Assembly: GCA_963573315.1 (NCBI GenBank) | Contig: OY752140.1 | Location: 2,976,001-3,040,000, forward strand | Source: Entomortierella parvispora | Lineage: Eukaryota; Mortierellomycota; Mortierellomycetes; Mortierellales; Mortierellaceae | Length of the DNA: 64,000 bases | Reading direction: 5' to 3' | Shown: positions 1 to 11,225 of the stretch, one piece after another | Layout: each line of letters starts with the position of its first letter | Numbering within the stretch: position 1 is the stretch's first letter | Position numbers and translations under genes: made by a program | Notes under the pieces: generated by a model | The model's input: only the letters and a program-made list of their open reading frames with translations | What the model was told of the DNA's origin: nothing | Database searches by the model: none

Positions 1-1285
1 CCGTCGCTGATCGCCCTGGAGACTTTTGAGGTATGCAATGCAGAGATGTGTCATATGCTGCCGCTTGATGACAAAAAAAAAGTGCTGTAACAATGCAATC
101 TGCAGCCCTCCCTCTACCGCCGTGTGGTTTTCTTTGTTGATGTTTTTCGATGCGCATGCAGTTCGGGATGGCGGGATTGTGAGTCGACTTTACCTTGGTG
201 CCCCAAAAGACATGCACAGGCAGTGTCACATCCTTGTAACTGAACCCAAAGGAATGGTACAGTTCCAAACACACCATCAGGTCATTGTTTGCACCCTCTA
301 AACTCTCGGCCATGTTGTCCTGCAGCATCGCCTTGACCAATTTCTCTCGGTCATAGTTGAGGATGTTGGGATCGGATTTGCACGGTGGCTCCTTGGCAGC
401 CACGGACAGGGATTTGTATAGCAAACTGGCAGTACTCTGACTTTTGAGCAAGGTGGTGGGCACATGTCGGATCCACTTCATGCGCTTCGCCAGCGTCAAA
501 TGCACCCAGGGCGACATGAGCCAGACAGTGCCAACGATCCTGGACTTGAGTCGAAGCGCGCATGCCATGGCGTAGATGGCTCCGCATGAATGACCCATGA
601 GCGAGAACTTTTGAATGTTGAATCCGTTTGCCATCTCCTCGACGATCTCTGCCATGCGAAGGGGCGTCCATGACTGCAATAAAGGGAAAAAGAACGAAAG
701 AAGGGCAAAAACGCGGAAAGAGACGAAAAGGTGATCCGAATGAGACAATAGGCCAAGACACGAAAAGGGAAAGAGGTGTCAGCGGCACGTCCGTCCCTGT
801 TTCTGCTTTGTTTCCTTCCCGTGCGTATGCGTATGCATCACTCACCTCTGGCTGGGTCGTATGGGACATGCCGACGCCCGGGCGGTCGATGCAATAGATC
901 CGGAGTGAATGCTTGAATGCCAAGTCCTCGAGAATGATGGAGTAGTAGCGCATGCACCCCAGGCCGAGACTAGTGTGACATGAAGCAGTTAGCAAAGTGA
1001 CGGAGTAGAAGTAGAAAGTAGAGCACGTCCAGCCTCGAGTCCTTGGCCGCGTTTGCTCAGGGACGGGACGAAGCTAGCAGGATAGTCTGGACTGACCAGC
1101 ACTTACAAGCAAAAGACAGGGTGGCCGCAGGGATGGCCCACCTCCGCAAAGGAGACAAGGCGGCCCGAGAAGAGCTCATACCGCTGGTTCATGTCGACAC
1201 AGCCTAGTGTGGCCTCGACATCGGCCATGGTCGGGATGCTGTCAAAGGACCGGATCGAGGCCGATTCAGACATTCGCCGGGACAT
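1..1285 (-). CDS. alpha/beta hydrolase, 3' end outside window
   Basis: Serine hydrolase of the alpha/beta fold; substrate unknown. Exons on the minus strand: 1285-1107, 969-846, 673-194, then a further exon reaching the window edge from an acceptor near position 20. All joins keep phase. The start ATG at 1285 begins MSRRMSES; a long upstream extension in the same frame is low-complexity and not credible. Visible family features are the strand-loop VFCFLGLGCMRYY, the CIDRPGVGMS segment, and the nucleophile elbow GHSCG (G-x-S-x-G) in exon 3. The catalytic Asp and His would lie in the part beyond the window. The third exon ends in HVFWGTK just before a GTAAAG donor, close to where the acid residue normally follows. 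The fold is secure; the choice of last acceptor (two candidate AGs) is not. Confidence 0.8.
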
Positions 1286-3379
1286 GATGGATGCAAGATT
1301 GAATGCCGCGTGGATGTGGTGAGGTGAAAGAGGGGAAAGGGACGTATAAAGAAGAAAGAGAGAGGAAAGTAGAAAAAAAAATAAAAAATAAAAGGAGCCG
1401 TGAATCAGGTCGGGAATGGCCGTTGCGATGGAAACACGACAAAAAGGGGGGGAGAAAGGCGGGGAATGAGTGCAAGAATGCTGTGTAAAGGTGCGATGAT
1501 GGCGAAGAAAAGAGGAATGAGAATGTCTTTTCACTCGTCAGGGACACAAGAAGGACAGACAGAGGGACAAAGGGCCAAAATTAACGTAGGGAACAACAGA
1601 CGATGCCGCCAATTGGTGCGATACGGTCACGGACGATTGAAGGGTATTTATAACAAGGGATAGAACGTGGGCGACCGTGGCGCGAAGTTTAAAGGGCGTG
1701 GAGAGTGAGTGGACAAGCGGCTGTCACTGTTGCGGTTGACAGATTGACAGACGAGAACTGTGGAGACAAACAGGCAGAAGAACAGCTTGAGAGACAAGAA
1801 CAACGAGGGGAGCAAGAACAGAGGGGGCAAAGGAGTTGGCGCAGCGGTTGGATGAAGTGAAGTGCCAAGAAGGGAGAAGGGCTGAGGAGGGCAGGACAAA
1901 AGAAAGAGGGGAGAGGGGAGATATTCTTAGGTGGCTGCCAAGTGAGAAAAGACAGCAGCAGCTTAGAGAATGAGTGAGGAGGAAGACTTGAAAGGTGGAG
2001 GTGAGGAAGAAAAAAGAGAGAAGGGGATCGGCTCCTTCCGTGTCCTCCTCGTCTGTTCATTCTTTCATGGGAACAGGGCCTTTCTTCACTCCGCGCCCTC
2101 TGTCCTGTTCCCCCGACCATTTGCTACTGCCTTCTATGAACCGTTTCGTCCCACTCGACCGTGCTCTCGGTTGTTGTGCGACGGCGCAATGAACTCTTTT
2201 CTCTCCCTCCCTTTCTCTCCCAGCTTCTCTCCCTTGCGTCCGTCCAACCGCAAACACATTCTTTTGTTGCTCAGTCCCTTCGACTCAACTGAGCACAAAC
2301 AGAGAGAGAGGCACACCACCACCACCACCACCACCCTCCCGTAATCTGTCCTCCCTTCTCTCCCAATCACGCACTCTTGCTGCCCTTGTTCATCATTTCC
2401 ATCCGCGGAAAGAATATAAACACACCCTTCTCTTTCAAACAAAAGGGCTCAATTGGCCGTTTCTTGTTTTTGCGCCCTCTTGTCTGTTGGATGCTACACA
2501 ACCGCTCGCTATCAATTGTCCGTCTTTAAAGCAAACCCTCACCCCCACGCACGCATACTCTCATAATAATGGCCTGACTAATAGATCTCGCCTCCATGTG
2601 CACATACAGAACACTTTCTCCTTGTGTTTGAAAGATATCAGATTGCTCAAAAAGATCGAGATGCAGGAGGTTGGTCAACTGAGATCATCACTAAGCAATG
2701 TCCCATCTCATTTTTTGTTTTTCTAGGGGTAAAGCAGAAAATGCGGGTTCGACAATTTGCATCTTCGCAGCCCGAATTTTTACGCAGTGCCTTATTTAAT
2801 TGCTAAAGACCGGAAAACATAGGCAACAACGACCGAACGACCTCAGTGTTCAGGAATGTTCAGGCACCTTCTGGGCTTGTTCACCCCCTGCATGAGGCAA
2901 ACCCTCTCATAAGCCTTTTGTGTTTTGTGCAACCGTTCATCGTCCTTCCCCCTTCAAACAGGGTGTTGATGACTCAAGGGGTGTCTAATCAAGGTGATCT
3001 CAGGGGTCAATTGTTCCCTAACCCGAGGAACAGAAGTTACGAGGCAAGGAAGAAATTGAAAGGGGGATATGAAGGGTTTCTGGTCCCACCCCTTGTTCCA
3101 GTTGTGCAGTCGGCGAGCTGGCGAGGCCAATATAATATGGGTCGAGTTTGTTTTTGCCTATCCTGAAACGAGGTGGACACACGAGATCTTCATTCGTTCG
3201 CGCTTTCATTCATGTTTGAGCGCCATGACCCTGTTTTTTTTGGTGTATATTTTATTCGATACTAGACTATCAAAGAGGCGCCACTTGTGATCTAAATGTA
3301 CCTGTTCTCTTGATCCATTTCATCCTTTTCGTGCAGATTCCACCCTCTGGTCGCCAGGTGACAGGAGTGGAGGGGGACT
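1286..3379. other. 2.1 kb intergenic, no convincing gene
   Basis: Upstream of the hydrolase and downstream of the p24 gene, both on the minus strand. It holds GA/CT-rich low-complexity sequence, a CAC trinucleotide run near 2313-2336 and AT-rich stretches. Open frames exist on both strands, but they are compositional (Ser/Pro/Arg-rich, overlapping each other in several frames), with no splice sites or recognisable domain. No tRNA was recognised. Confidence 0.6.
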
Positions 3380-4484
3380 CTAAACGTGGGATCTTCTCGA
3401 GCCACTGAAAAACGTCCTGATCACATAGACTTGCAAGGCGGCCATGACCACGATCATGGACAGTTCCGTGATCGAGAACCAAAAGATCCTGGATTCGGTG
3501 GACAAGACGGTGGAAAAGTTCCTGGCCTCTCTAGTCTTTTGATATTTCTGCATCCGATCAATCCGACCGAGTTCGCCCGTCAATCGAAATAAGGACTCGT
3601 CCATGGCCTCTGCATGAGCTTGGGGTCCAGTGCCCTTCTCCTTCTGATCGACTTGAGTGGGACGTTTTTCGTTCTCAAGCGAGATCTCGAAATCGACCAC
3701 CTTCTCTGCAAAAGTCGACATGTCGTTGGAAAAGCAAAACGAATATTCACCAACGTCATTCGCAGTAAAGACATAGTCTCCCTGGCGCTCCTTCTCGAGG
3801 TTAAGGAGAGGTTTCTCGTTCGGGCCCTTAACCTCGACATCAATATCGAATGAGCCACCGGACTGGACCTAAAAGAAAAAGTAGGTCCATTCGGGTGAAA
3901 ATAAAGGTCAGACGGCGGGAGCGATTTTGCATTTTCAGCTCAACAACAGTGTAACAGTTTCCTTTCCCCTCTTTTCTAGTGGACCTGGATCAACAAACAA
4001 CATCTAAAAGCAATCGGAGTGGTAGCGTGGGTGCGGAAGGCCATTTAGCCTTGTCATTGATAGAGTTCATTGTCCGGCACGCACGCAGTGCAAGTTTGAA
4101 AGTCGAATCAAGTCCGTCCTGCCTTTGTCTGCTCCGCAACTGTAGAATCCATTTCATCCAGCAGGCGCTTTCTGCATGGTCATCCTCCATGTCTCCTTTG
4201 GATCGAGCGCTGCCATCCAGGTGGCATACCGCGATAAGGTTGCTTCATCTTGAAAAGAGAAAAGAGAAGCAAAATGACCTGCTACTTACAGCAAAATAAA
4301 AAGCCAGCTTCTTCTTGGGTTCGTTGGCCCAGGCGTAGAAACACGCCCTCTCGTGAGCAGCCACGTTATAAGTCAGAGCCGTCGCCTCAACTCGATTGGT
4401 AGTTGTCATCATAACTAGGGCCATGACAATGGTCGCCAGAAGAGTGACCATGGACCCCGCTCTTGAAATGCATTCAAACGCCAT
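3380..4484 (-). CDS. p24/emp24/gp25L family cargo receptor (GOLD domain)
   Basis: Type I membrane protein of the early secretory pathway. p24 proteins cycle between ER and Golgi in COPII/COPI vesicles and help to sort cargo. Two exons: 4484-4290 (65 codons) and 3868-3380, joined in phase 0 across an unusually long 421-nt intron, giving 227 residues, normal for the family. An N-terminal hydrophobic signal peptide precedes ALTYNVAAHERACFY, the start of the GOLD domain. The second GOLD cysteine lies in GEYSFCFSN. A heptad-like lumenal coiled coil follows (about residues 135-185), then one transmembrane segment (FWFSITELSMIVVMAALQVY) and a short cytosolic tail containing the FF COPII signal (RTFFSGSRRSHV). 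The tail has no KKxx at the end. Subfamily (alpha, beta, gamma, delta) not assigned. Confidence 0.9.
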
Positions 4485-4845
4485 TGTTGACCTCCTTGCA
4501 AATAGGTGTAATAAAAGGTAGAATCAATCCTTTTGGTCGAGCCCTTGAATGAATCCTGGAAGGTTGATGGATGCGTGAGGCAAAAGATGTTCAATGAATG
4601 ACGAGTGCAAAACCTCCACCTCAGCCTCGCACCCCTTACTTCACCCCTTTTTTGTGTGCAGCCATATCAACAGACGAGTGACGTGTCATAATTCGTTAGT
4701 CCTCAGCCCCGTCCCTTTGGGATCGACGCGTCCATGAACACAGCATGCAGTCGCGTAGTTCATCAAACAATCAAAGATCTTTATTTACAAAAGCGATCAT
4801 TTGGGGCAACCTTAGGCAAACAGGTACTTTTTCCCTTCCAAGTGC
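4485..4845. other. 361-nt intergenic between p24 and aldo-keto reductase genes
   Basis: Promoter side of the p24 gene and terminator side of the reductase gene. A/T-rich patches and CCTTTT/CCCTT pyrimidine tracts are visible. No open frame with coding character. Confidence 0.5.
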
Positions 4846-6295
4846 CTACGACGAACGAAAGTTGTAGTCAAGTGCAGGCTTGTTGGACAAGATCTGCTCA
4901 ATGCTCTCCAACACCTCGTCGGTCAATTGCTTTGCAATCTGAACCGCCTTCACGTTCTCCTCCACCTGCGAGGGCTTGGATGCACCGGTAATCACCGAGG
5001 AGACGTTCTTGTTGCGCAAGCACCAGGCCAAAGCAAGCTGGGAGCGGGTGCAGCCCACTTGCTCCGCAATCTCTCCAAGCTTGATCACCTTTGCAATCTT
5101 GACGCGACCATCCTCACTCTCGAGTCCGTCACGAAGACGCTTCATCACTGGGTTCTCAGTAATGGCCAAACGACTGTCCGTGGGGATGCCGTCGTTGTAC
5201 TTGCCAGTCAAGAGTCCCGAGGCTAAAGGAGACCACGTGGTTGAGCCCATGCCAAAGTTTTTGTACAGGGGAAGATACTCCTTCTCAACGCGATCGCGAT
5301 GGAACATGTTGTACTGGGGTTGCTCCATCTATCAATTTGTCAATTTGTCAATTTGTCAGACAAGGGTAACGGGAAAAAAAGATGTTAGCCTATTGCGCCA
5401 CAAAAAAGAAAAAAAGAATATGGGGCCAGTCGTTTATCTGGATATCCATTCAGGTTCATGTTTATCCGGAGAACCCTCTTGTACAAGCGCGCGTGCACAC
5501 GCGCACGCAAGTGGAGGGACAGAAGACAAAAGAAGAAATCAAGTAGCTCTTCGTCCAACCATATTTTGTTCTCACTTACCAATGGTCCGATCAGATTCAA
5601 TCGGCTCGCGACGGCGTGAGCCTCTGTGATCTGCTGAGCGCTCCACTCGGACGTTCCCCAGTAAAAAGCTTTGCCTTGGTTGATAACATGGTTGAAGGCT
5701 CGGACAATCTCCTCCATGGGCGTGTCGGGATCGGGTCGATGGGCATAGAGCAAATCCACATAATCCAATTGCAGGCGTTTCAGAGATGCATCTGTTCCCT
5801 CGACAATGTGCTTGCGAGACAACCCGCGGTCATTGGGTCCCTTGCCTCCCCAAAAGATCTTTGTCGAGATGACGAGATCTGATCTCTTCCAGCCGAATTT
5901 ACGAATGGCCACTCCCATGTCAATCTCGCATTGCCCACCCGAGTAGACCTATTTTACCGACATAAAAGGAAAACCACAACTCGGTATGAGCAACCGGACT
6001 TCCAGGAGTTCATTTTAGCACCCACTCAGTGATCCCTTCATTTTTACCTCTGCGGTATCGAAAAAGTTGATGCCAAGATCAAAGGCAGTCTTCATGCACT
6101 GCTGTGCGACCTCAGGGCCGACCTGTCCACCTGCATCGATGTGGGGAAAGATGAGAGTGTTTAGGATGGCTATTTCAAAATGGCACAGCACGCGAAAAAA
6201 CAGGACATGTCCTTTTTTGTACCATAGGTGACCCAGCCGCCGAGGGAAAGGCAGGAGACCATGAGGCCACTGTTTCCGAGGTAACGATACTCCAT
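4846..6295 (-). CDS. aldo-keto reductase, voltage-gated K+ channel beta-subunit-like
   Basis: NAD(P)H-dependent oxidoreductase with the AKR TIM-barrel fold, closest by motif to the Kv-beta/YghZ group. Exons 6295-6223, 6130-6048, 5948-5580 and 5328-4846 join in frame to 335 residues, a full-length AKR. The N-terminus [14 protein letters not shown] is typical. The catalytic tetrad region is visible: [15 protein letters not shown] (Asp, Tyr), STKIFWGG (Lys) and [12 protein letters not shown] (His). YWGTSEWS and [18 protein letters not shown] are group-typical, and [16 protein letters not shown] is the cofactor-phosphate site near the C-terminus. Fungal members act as soluble reductases; a channel partner cannot be inferred. 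A short TCAATTTGTCAATTTGTC tandem lies inside the last intron. Confidence 0.93.
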
Positions 6296-6429
6296 TGTTA
6301 ATAGTTTAGAAGGGGGGGATAAAAGAATAAACAGATAGAGGGAGGTAGATGAGGAGAAAGGGAGTGGAGAGATTCATTTTATACCAATTATTATCATTCG
6401 GTCAGTCCACGTGACGACGGGAAGAAGGC

Positions 6430-8263
6430 TCAGAGCCTGGACTCGCGCTGCTTGCGTGCACGTTCTTCGTTCACAGTTTTGACCATCTGCTCTTGTTTGC
6501 GCCAGTAGGACAACGTCCGCGCATCTAGGCGCTCCACCAGCTTCTTTTCGACCGTGCATTCCTCTGTGAACGTGATGGCCTCTCTCTTCTGTCCCCCTAC
6601 ACCAACATCTGCAGGCAAGAGCGAGTTCAATCCGTGTCTTAATCCGTGCTGTCGGCTCGTCTCGCCCCAAGCAAATAGGATCCAGACCTCCATCATCCTT
6701 TGGTTCAAAACCTTTTCTGGCTCCGTAAACATGTCCAAATACATGTCCGATCCAAAGACAAACGGTAATTCTGCCGCGTGGTGCGCTCCAAGGCCCATCT
6801 GCATATCCTCGACAATCTGCAGAGGATGGTCGAAATGAAAGCGGCTCATCTCCAAAGGCTCCTTGCGGAGTCCAGTCACATCTCCACCCAAGAGAGCTTG
6901 ACTCGTCGCATGAAGTGGATAGAGGAAAACAGAATCGCTCAAGACAACGGCCGAGATCTTGGCGGCCTCGGCATCCGTCATGGGAATTCCATAGATGGCC
7001 TCAAATTCCTTCTCCATGCCAGGAGCAGAGTGCCTGGCGAAGAAGCGAGGCCAACGCTTCAAATTGCGAGCTCCCAGTACCGGGACAAACATGACACCTT
7101 CGTCTCGGCAATCGCCCAACATCACCGACTTGAGGCCAGGGTCGTATCGAGAGGGATCGTGCACCCATTCACGTGTGTCGCCACTTATGAGAACGCTGTC
7201 TATTGTTGGCAAGAACATGCCGACCTTGCCGTTGTCTGCAGCCTTGACTAGATCCTTGGCTGGAATCTCTTTTAATCTAGCCAACTTTTCAGCACCAGAG
7301 AGCTCAGTCTTGTCCAATCCAAAGTGCTTGCACAGATTGTTAAAGTACCTCTGGCCTTCCAATTCAGGTCGGCCAGCCATCATGGTTGTCACACATCCAG
7401 ACTGGAGGATGGCACGGTGGAAGAGTCCATGATGGGACTTGATCGACATATGATAGCCGATCGAAGCCGCCCCTGCAGACTCACCAAATACGGTGACGTC
7501 CTTTGCATTCCCTCCAAAGGCCTCAATATGATCATGAACCCATTCGAGCGCAATCTTTTGGTCCAGCAGACCCCAATTGCCGACGCTTCTCTCATTGTTG
7601 GTATCCGAGAGCCGGGAGTCAGACTTGATATCCTGAACAAGTTCAGAGGAGGAGAAGAACCCAAAGAAATTAAGACGGTAGTTCATAGTTACGACGATAA
7701 CGGGTCGACCAAGGGCCTTGATCGAGTGTGCAACCAAGTTGGAGGCTTCATAGAGGTTCATGCCATTGCTGCCGTCCTTGTAACTGCCGCCGTGAATCCA
7801 GACCATGACAGGAATCAAAGGGTTGTGCTTGCCCTTATCGAGGTGGTCCTGAGGAACAAAGATATTGAGGTTGAGGCAAAGTTCTTCGTTGTAGACCTTG
7901 CTGTAGGCTTCCTCGTCGTCCTCGTCTACGCCGCCCATGCTCATGCTCACGAGCGGGTTCTCGCTTGTTGGTTGGTGACAGGCAGGGCTATGGGAGAAAG
8001 GGACGATAACGACGACAGTCAGTTTAGGATCAAGGGGCAAGGTTGACCTTTTTTGATGGCTACGAAAACGGGGGGGGGGGGGTTTACCCTTGCACAGTTG
8101 CGTCTCTGAGACCGGTCCAGGGTGTAGCCTTGACAGCCGGACGCCAACGCTCAGGAACAGTGGCGTAAGGGACATTCAGGAACTTTGCGACGGTGGGTTG
8201 GTTCTCGGCTTGCATGCCCTGCAGTCTGCCGAGATTTGGAATGTTGACTTGTGGACTCGTCAT
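6430..8263 (-). CDS. type-B carboxylesterase/lipase, active form
   Basis: Carboxylesterase type B (cholinesterase/lipase superfamily); hydrolyses carboxylic esters, physiological substrate unknown. Two exons, 8263-8088 and 7987-6430, spliced after RDATVQ in phase 2, giving 577 residues. The catalytic machinery is intact: oxyanion hole WIHGGS (residues about 124-126), nucleophile GESAG (Ser about 229), acid residue in CRDEG (Glu about 355) and His in GAHHAAEL (about 462). No signal peptide is visible (MTSPQVNIPNLG), so it is probably cytosolic. A G-homopolymer of 13 lies in the intron just after the donor. It is divergently transcribed from a paralogue at 8986-11116 that has lost catalytic residues. 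Confidence 0.93.
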
Positions 8264-8985
8264 TGTCTATTGTGATGTGAGACGGAAGATCGAATGGCGG
8301 GGTGAATGGCAGACTGAATGAGAGGGAAGGAGGGAAGAGGAGGAGGGAAGAATGGGAATCAATGAATGGAACAAGGAGCGGAGGTGGAGGACAAGGATCG
8401 AGGTGCTGGACTGAGTTGAGTTTGGTAGCCACTTCCCCGGCTGGACAGGTCCGTGTTGTCCGTGCTGTCGCTGTTCACTTGTTCACTGAGGACGTCGCAA
8501 CGGGGAGCGAGCCGAGAGGCGCGCGTGGATGGATGGACGGTCTCTTTTCGCGCGCTCTCTTTGTCCCCTCTCGCTGTTGGTGGCCGCTTGCTTCTGCCGA
8601 CATTGCCGGCTGCTGCTGCCTTCTCTTCTCGCCGGTCGACGCGTCCAAGGAAAGAGGGGCAGGACAGCCTAGGAAACAAGAGACCTCTTGAGAACACAGC
8701 GGCAAGGTCGCCGCCGTCCTCTCACACCCTCCCACCGTCGTCATTGGACACAATATTGAGGCATGTGCCGCACGTCCCTCTTTTGTTCTGGTCGTCGTCG
8801 TCGTCTCCTCTTCTCCTTCCGGGGTTCGACATTCGCTCATTCCTTCATTCCCTCCTTCCTTCCTTCCTTCCTTCCTTCCCTTCTTGCTCATTCCCCTCCT
8901 CCTTTCATTCGCAGAGCACTGCCCACTCGCACGAAAAACTACACGACCTGTCTGTTGACCATATACACCCTGCTTCTCGATATCA
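8264..8985. promoter_or_regulatory. shared divergent promoter region of the esterase pair
   Basis: 722-nt spacer between the start codons of two head-to-head carboxylesterase genes. It contains GA/CT-rich sequence, a GTCGTCGTCGTC run near 8793 and a tetranucleotide TTCC run at about 8855-8880. No open frame of convincing coding character. The promoter role is inferred from geometry only. Confidence 0.45.
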
Positions 8986-11116
8986 ATGGCCGCCTCTCCA
9001 CCCGCCTACTCTGAGAGCGTCGATAATATCGCTCCTGTATCCTTTGCCGTTGCCTCTCCTCCACAACCTCTGTCTGAAATGAAGGACCGCCCCAGTACCA
9101 ATGGCCCGACTGTCTGGATCCCAACACTCGGCCAGGTTCAAGGAAGAGTCGAGAAGGACCAGCCTTACCCAATAGCCTCCTTCCTCAACGTTCCTTTCGC
9201 CACTGTCACTCAGCGATGGCGCCCCGCTGCCAAGCCTGAACCATGGGAGGGTATTCGAGACGCCACCAACTTTGGGTACAGAACCATCGTGGCGCGCTTT
9301 TTTTATATTTCGATTCTCGGTGTCGACAGAAAATTAATGCCTCAACACAACTTTACAAAAAAAAAAAAAAAATCACTCGTTTCACTCGTTTAGGCCAAGT
9401 CCTCCACAGCAGACCAAGAACCATCCGTTTGCCAAACTCTTTTTAGGATTGGCAGAGCAAGTCGACTATGAAAGGACTCAGAATGAACGGGATTGTCTAA
9501 ACTGCAACATTTTCGTACCAAGCTCACAAGCGCTTTTACGAAGAATCGAGATCGATCAAGAGGCAGGACCTCAAATCGAAGAAGATATCGGACATCCGAC
9601 CAGTTTACCTGTTTTGGTCTGGATTTCAGGGGGGGCACTAAAGACTGGAGGCAACTCGACGCCTCTTTACAATGGTACGGAGCTGGTCAGGACCTCTATC
9701 GAACGAGGCACACCCATGATCGTGGTCACATTGAACTATCGGGTCAATCATTTCGGATTTTTGGCGTCCAAGGAATTAGTTGCGGCTACCAAAGAGGCTC
9801 ACGGCCGCGAGGAAGAATGTAGTAGACAATGGTATGGAGAATCAGTCGGCAACTGGGGCTTACTTGATGTGGCTATGGGGCTGGAATGGATTCAAGATCA
9901 TATTGTTGCCTTTGGAGGAAATCCGAAACGGGTCTCGGTCATGGGTGAAGCTGCAGGGGCCAGTTTGATATCGTACATGCTACAGATTCCCCAATTTCAC
10001 GGATTGCTGGATCGGGCCATTTTGCAATCTGGAGCGGCCTCAAGTATACCACCCGTATTTCCAGAGCACGAAGGGCAGCGGTACTTTGACGATCTTTGTC
10101 AGCAGTTTGGTGTGGCCTTGGATGAAGGGTCGTCCCCAGAAGAAGTCCTGGAGAAACTTCGGAGTGTGCCTGAGAAGGAGTTGGCAGAGGCGATGAATGA
10201 TTCTGAGACCTTGTTCTTTCGACCGACCATTGATGGTGTTTTGATAAAGGATGATGCTCGTTTGAGCACGCAAGACTCGTCGAGGTACGATCCAAAGTTG
10301 AATTGGGTCCTGATTGGAACCTGCGCTGAAGAAGGTACGCCACTGTCAAACTATTAAGGTTATAAGCATCCTGAACCGATATCTAATTGTTTTTGCCCAT
10401 GCGCTTTGCCAACTTTTGTTTTAGGGACAGCCCTGAATCCTCAATTGGGCGCAACCACGTTAGACACTTTTGCTGTACTGAAAGCAAGGATTTGTGGCGA
10501 TCAGCCATCTGAAGGCGAAGTATTTGATGAGCTATTTGGAATCCCTACCACAGACATGGAAGCCTCTACCATCTCGAGCAAAGTGTTGTGTCATGGCAAC
10601 TTCAAATATCCAGCACTACAGGTCAGCGAAGCAATTCTAGCCCATCCGATCTGCCAATTGAGCCGCTATCATTTCGACCGCAAGACGGACAAGATTGAGG
10701 GCATGATCCCGGGTCTAGGCGCTCATCAAGGGGTAGATCTCTATTTTATTTTTGGCGATCGCGATGTGTCGGCCTCATTGTTGTCCCGGGAGGAGATGGA
10801 GTTTGTGAAGAAGGTGCAGGAGGTCTGGATCGAGTTTACAACAGCAAAATCGCCAGAGGCTTCGTTCTTGATATCCAAGGTCAACTATGTGATACCTCTG
10901 AGCGCTCAAGACAAGGAACTGCAGCAGGTGGAGGAGGATCCAAAAGAGGCCCTCGTCTTTGGACAGGATCTTGAAATTCGGGAGGCTGCTGTGGAGAGGA
11001 TGTCGAGGGGCGAGATTGCATTCTGGAAACGGTCACATACCCATGCAGCAGAACAAGCAAAGCTAGGGCGAGGATCAGAAGTTGGATTTGATTTCTTCCG
11101 ACCATTAACTTGTTGA
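8986..11116 (+). CDS. catalytically degenerate type-B carboxylesterase paralogue (pseudoenzyme)
   Basis: Full-length carboxylesterase-fold protein, 640 residues, exons 8986-9275, 9394-10334 and 10425-11116. The first intron sits at the same site and phase as in the neighbouring active paralogue (after RDATxxG). The frame is open and the fold core is well kept (SFLNVPFATVTQRWRP, VTLNYRVNHFGFLASKE, GNWGLLDVAMGLEWIQDHI). The active site is not. The nucleophile elbow reads GEAAG (Ala about 283 for Ser), the oxyanion motif reads WISGG instead of WIHGG, and the catalytic His position in GAHQGVDL is Gln (about 512). The acid position EEG is kept. By established knowledge, non-enzymatic members of this family exist (neuroligins, thyroglobulin domain), so a binding or regulatory role is possible, but none is shown. 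The short third exon follows a 90-nt intron with a TTTTAG acceptor. Confidence 0.88.
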
Positions 11117-11225
11117 GCAAAAGAAAGAATGAAAGTTTGATTTTTTTTTTTTTTTTTTTTTTTTGGTGGCAACAGAGCATGCACGGACTTCATCTCTTTC
11201 CATCTCCTCATTGACCTTGACTCTC

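Noticed and set aside
1103-2442. Several overlapping Ser/Phe/Pro-rich frames
   Set aside because: Compositional, in purine/pyrimidine tracts upstream of the hydrolase; no introns or motifs.
2745-2765. GGGTTCGACAATT resembling a tRNA T-loop
   Set aside because: No matching acceptor or anticodon arms and the B-box consensus is incomplete.
7324-8046. 240-codon plus-strand frame
   Set aside because: Antisense to the active esterase gene, whose catalytic motifs are clear.
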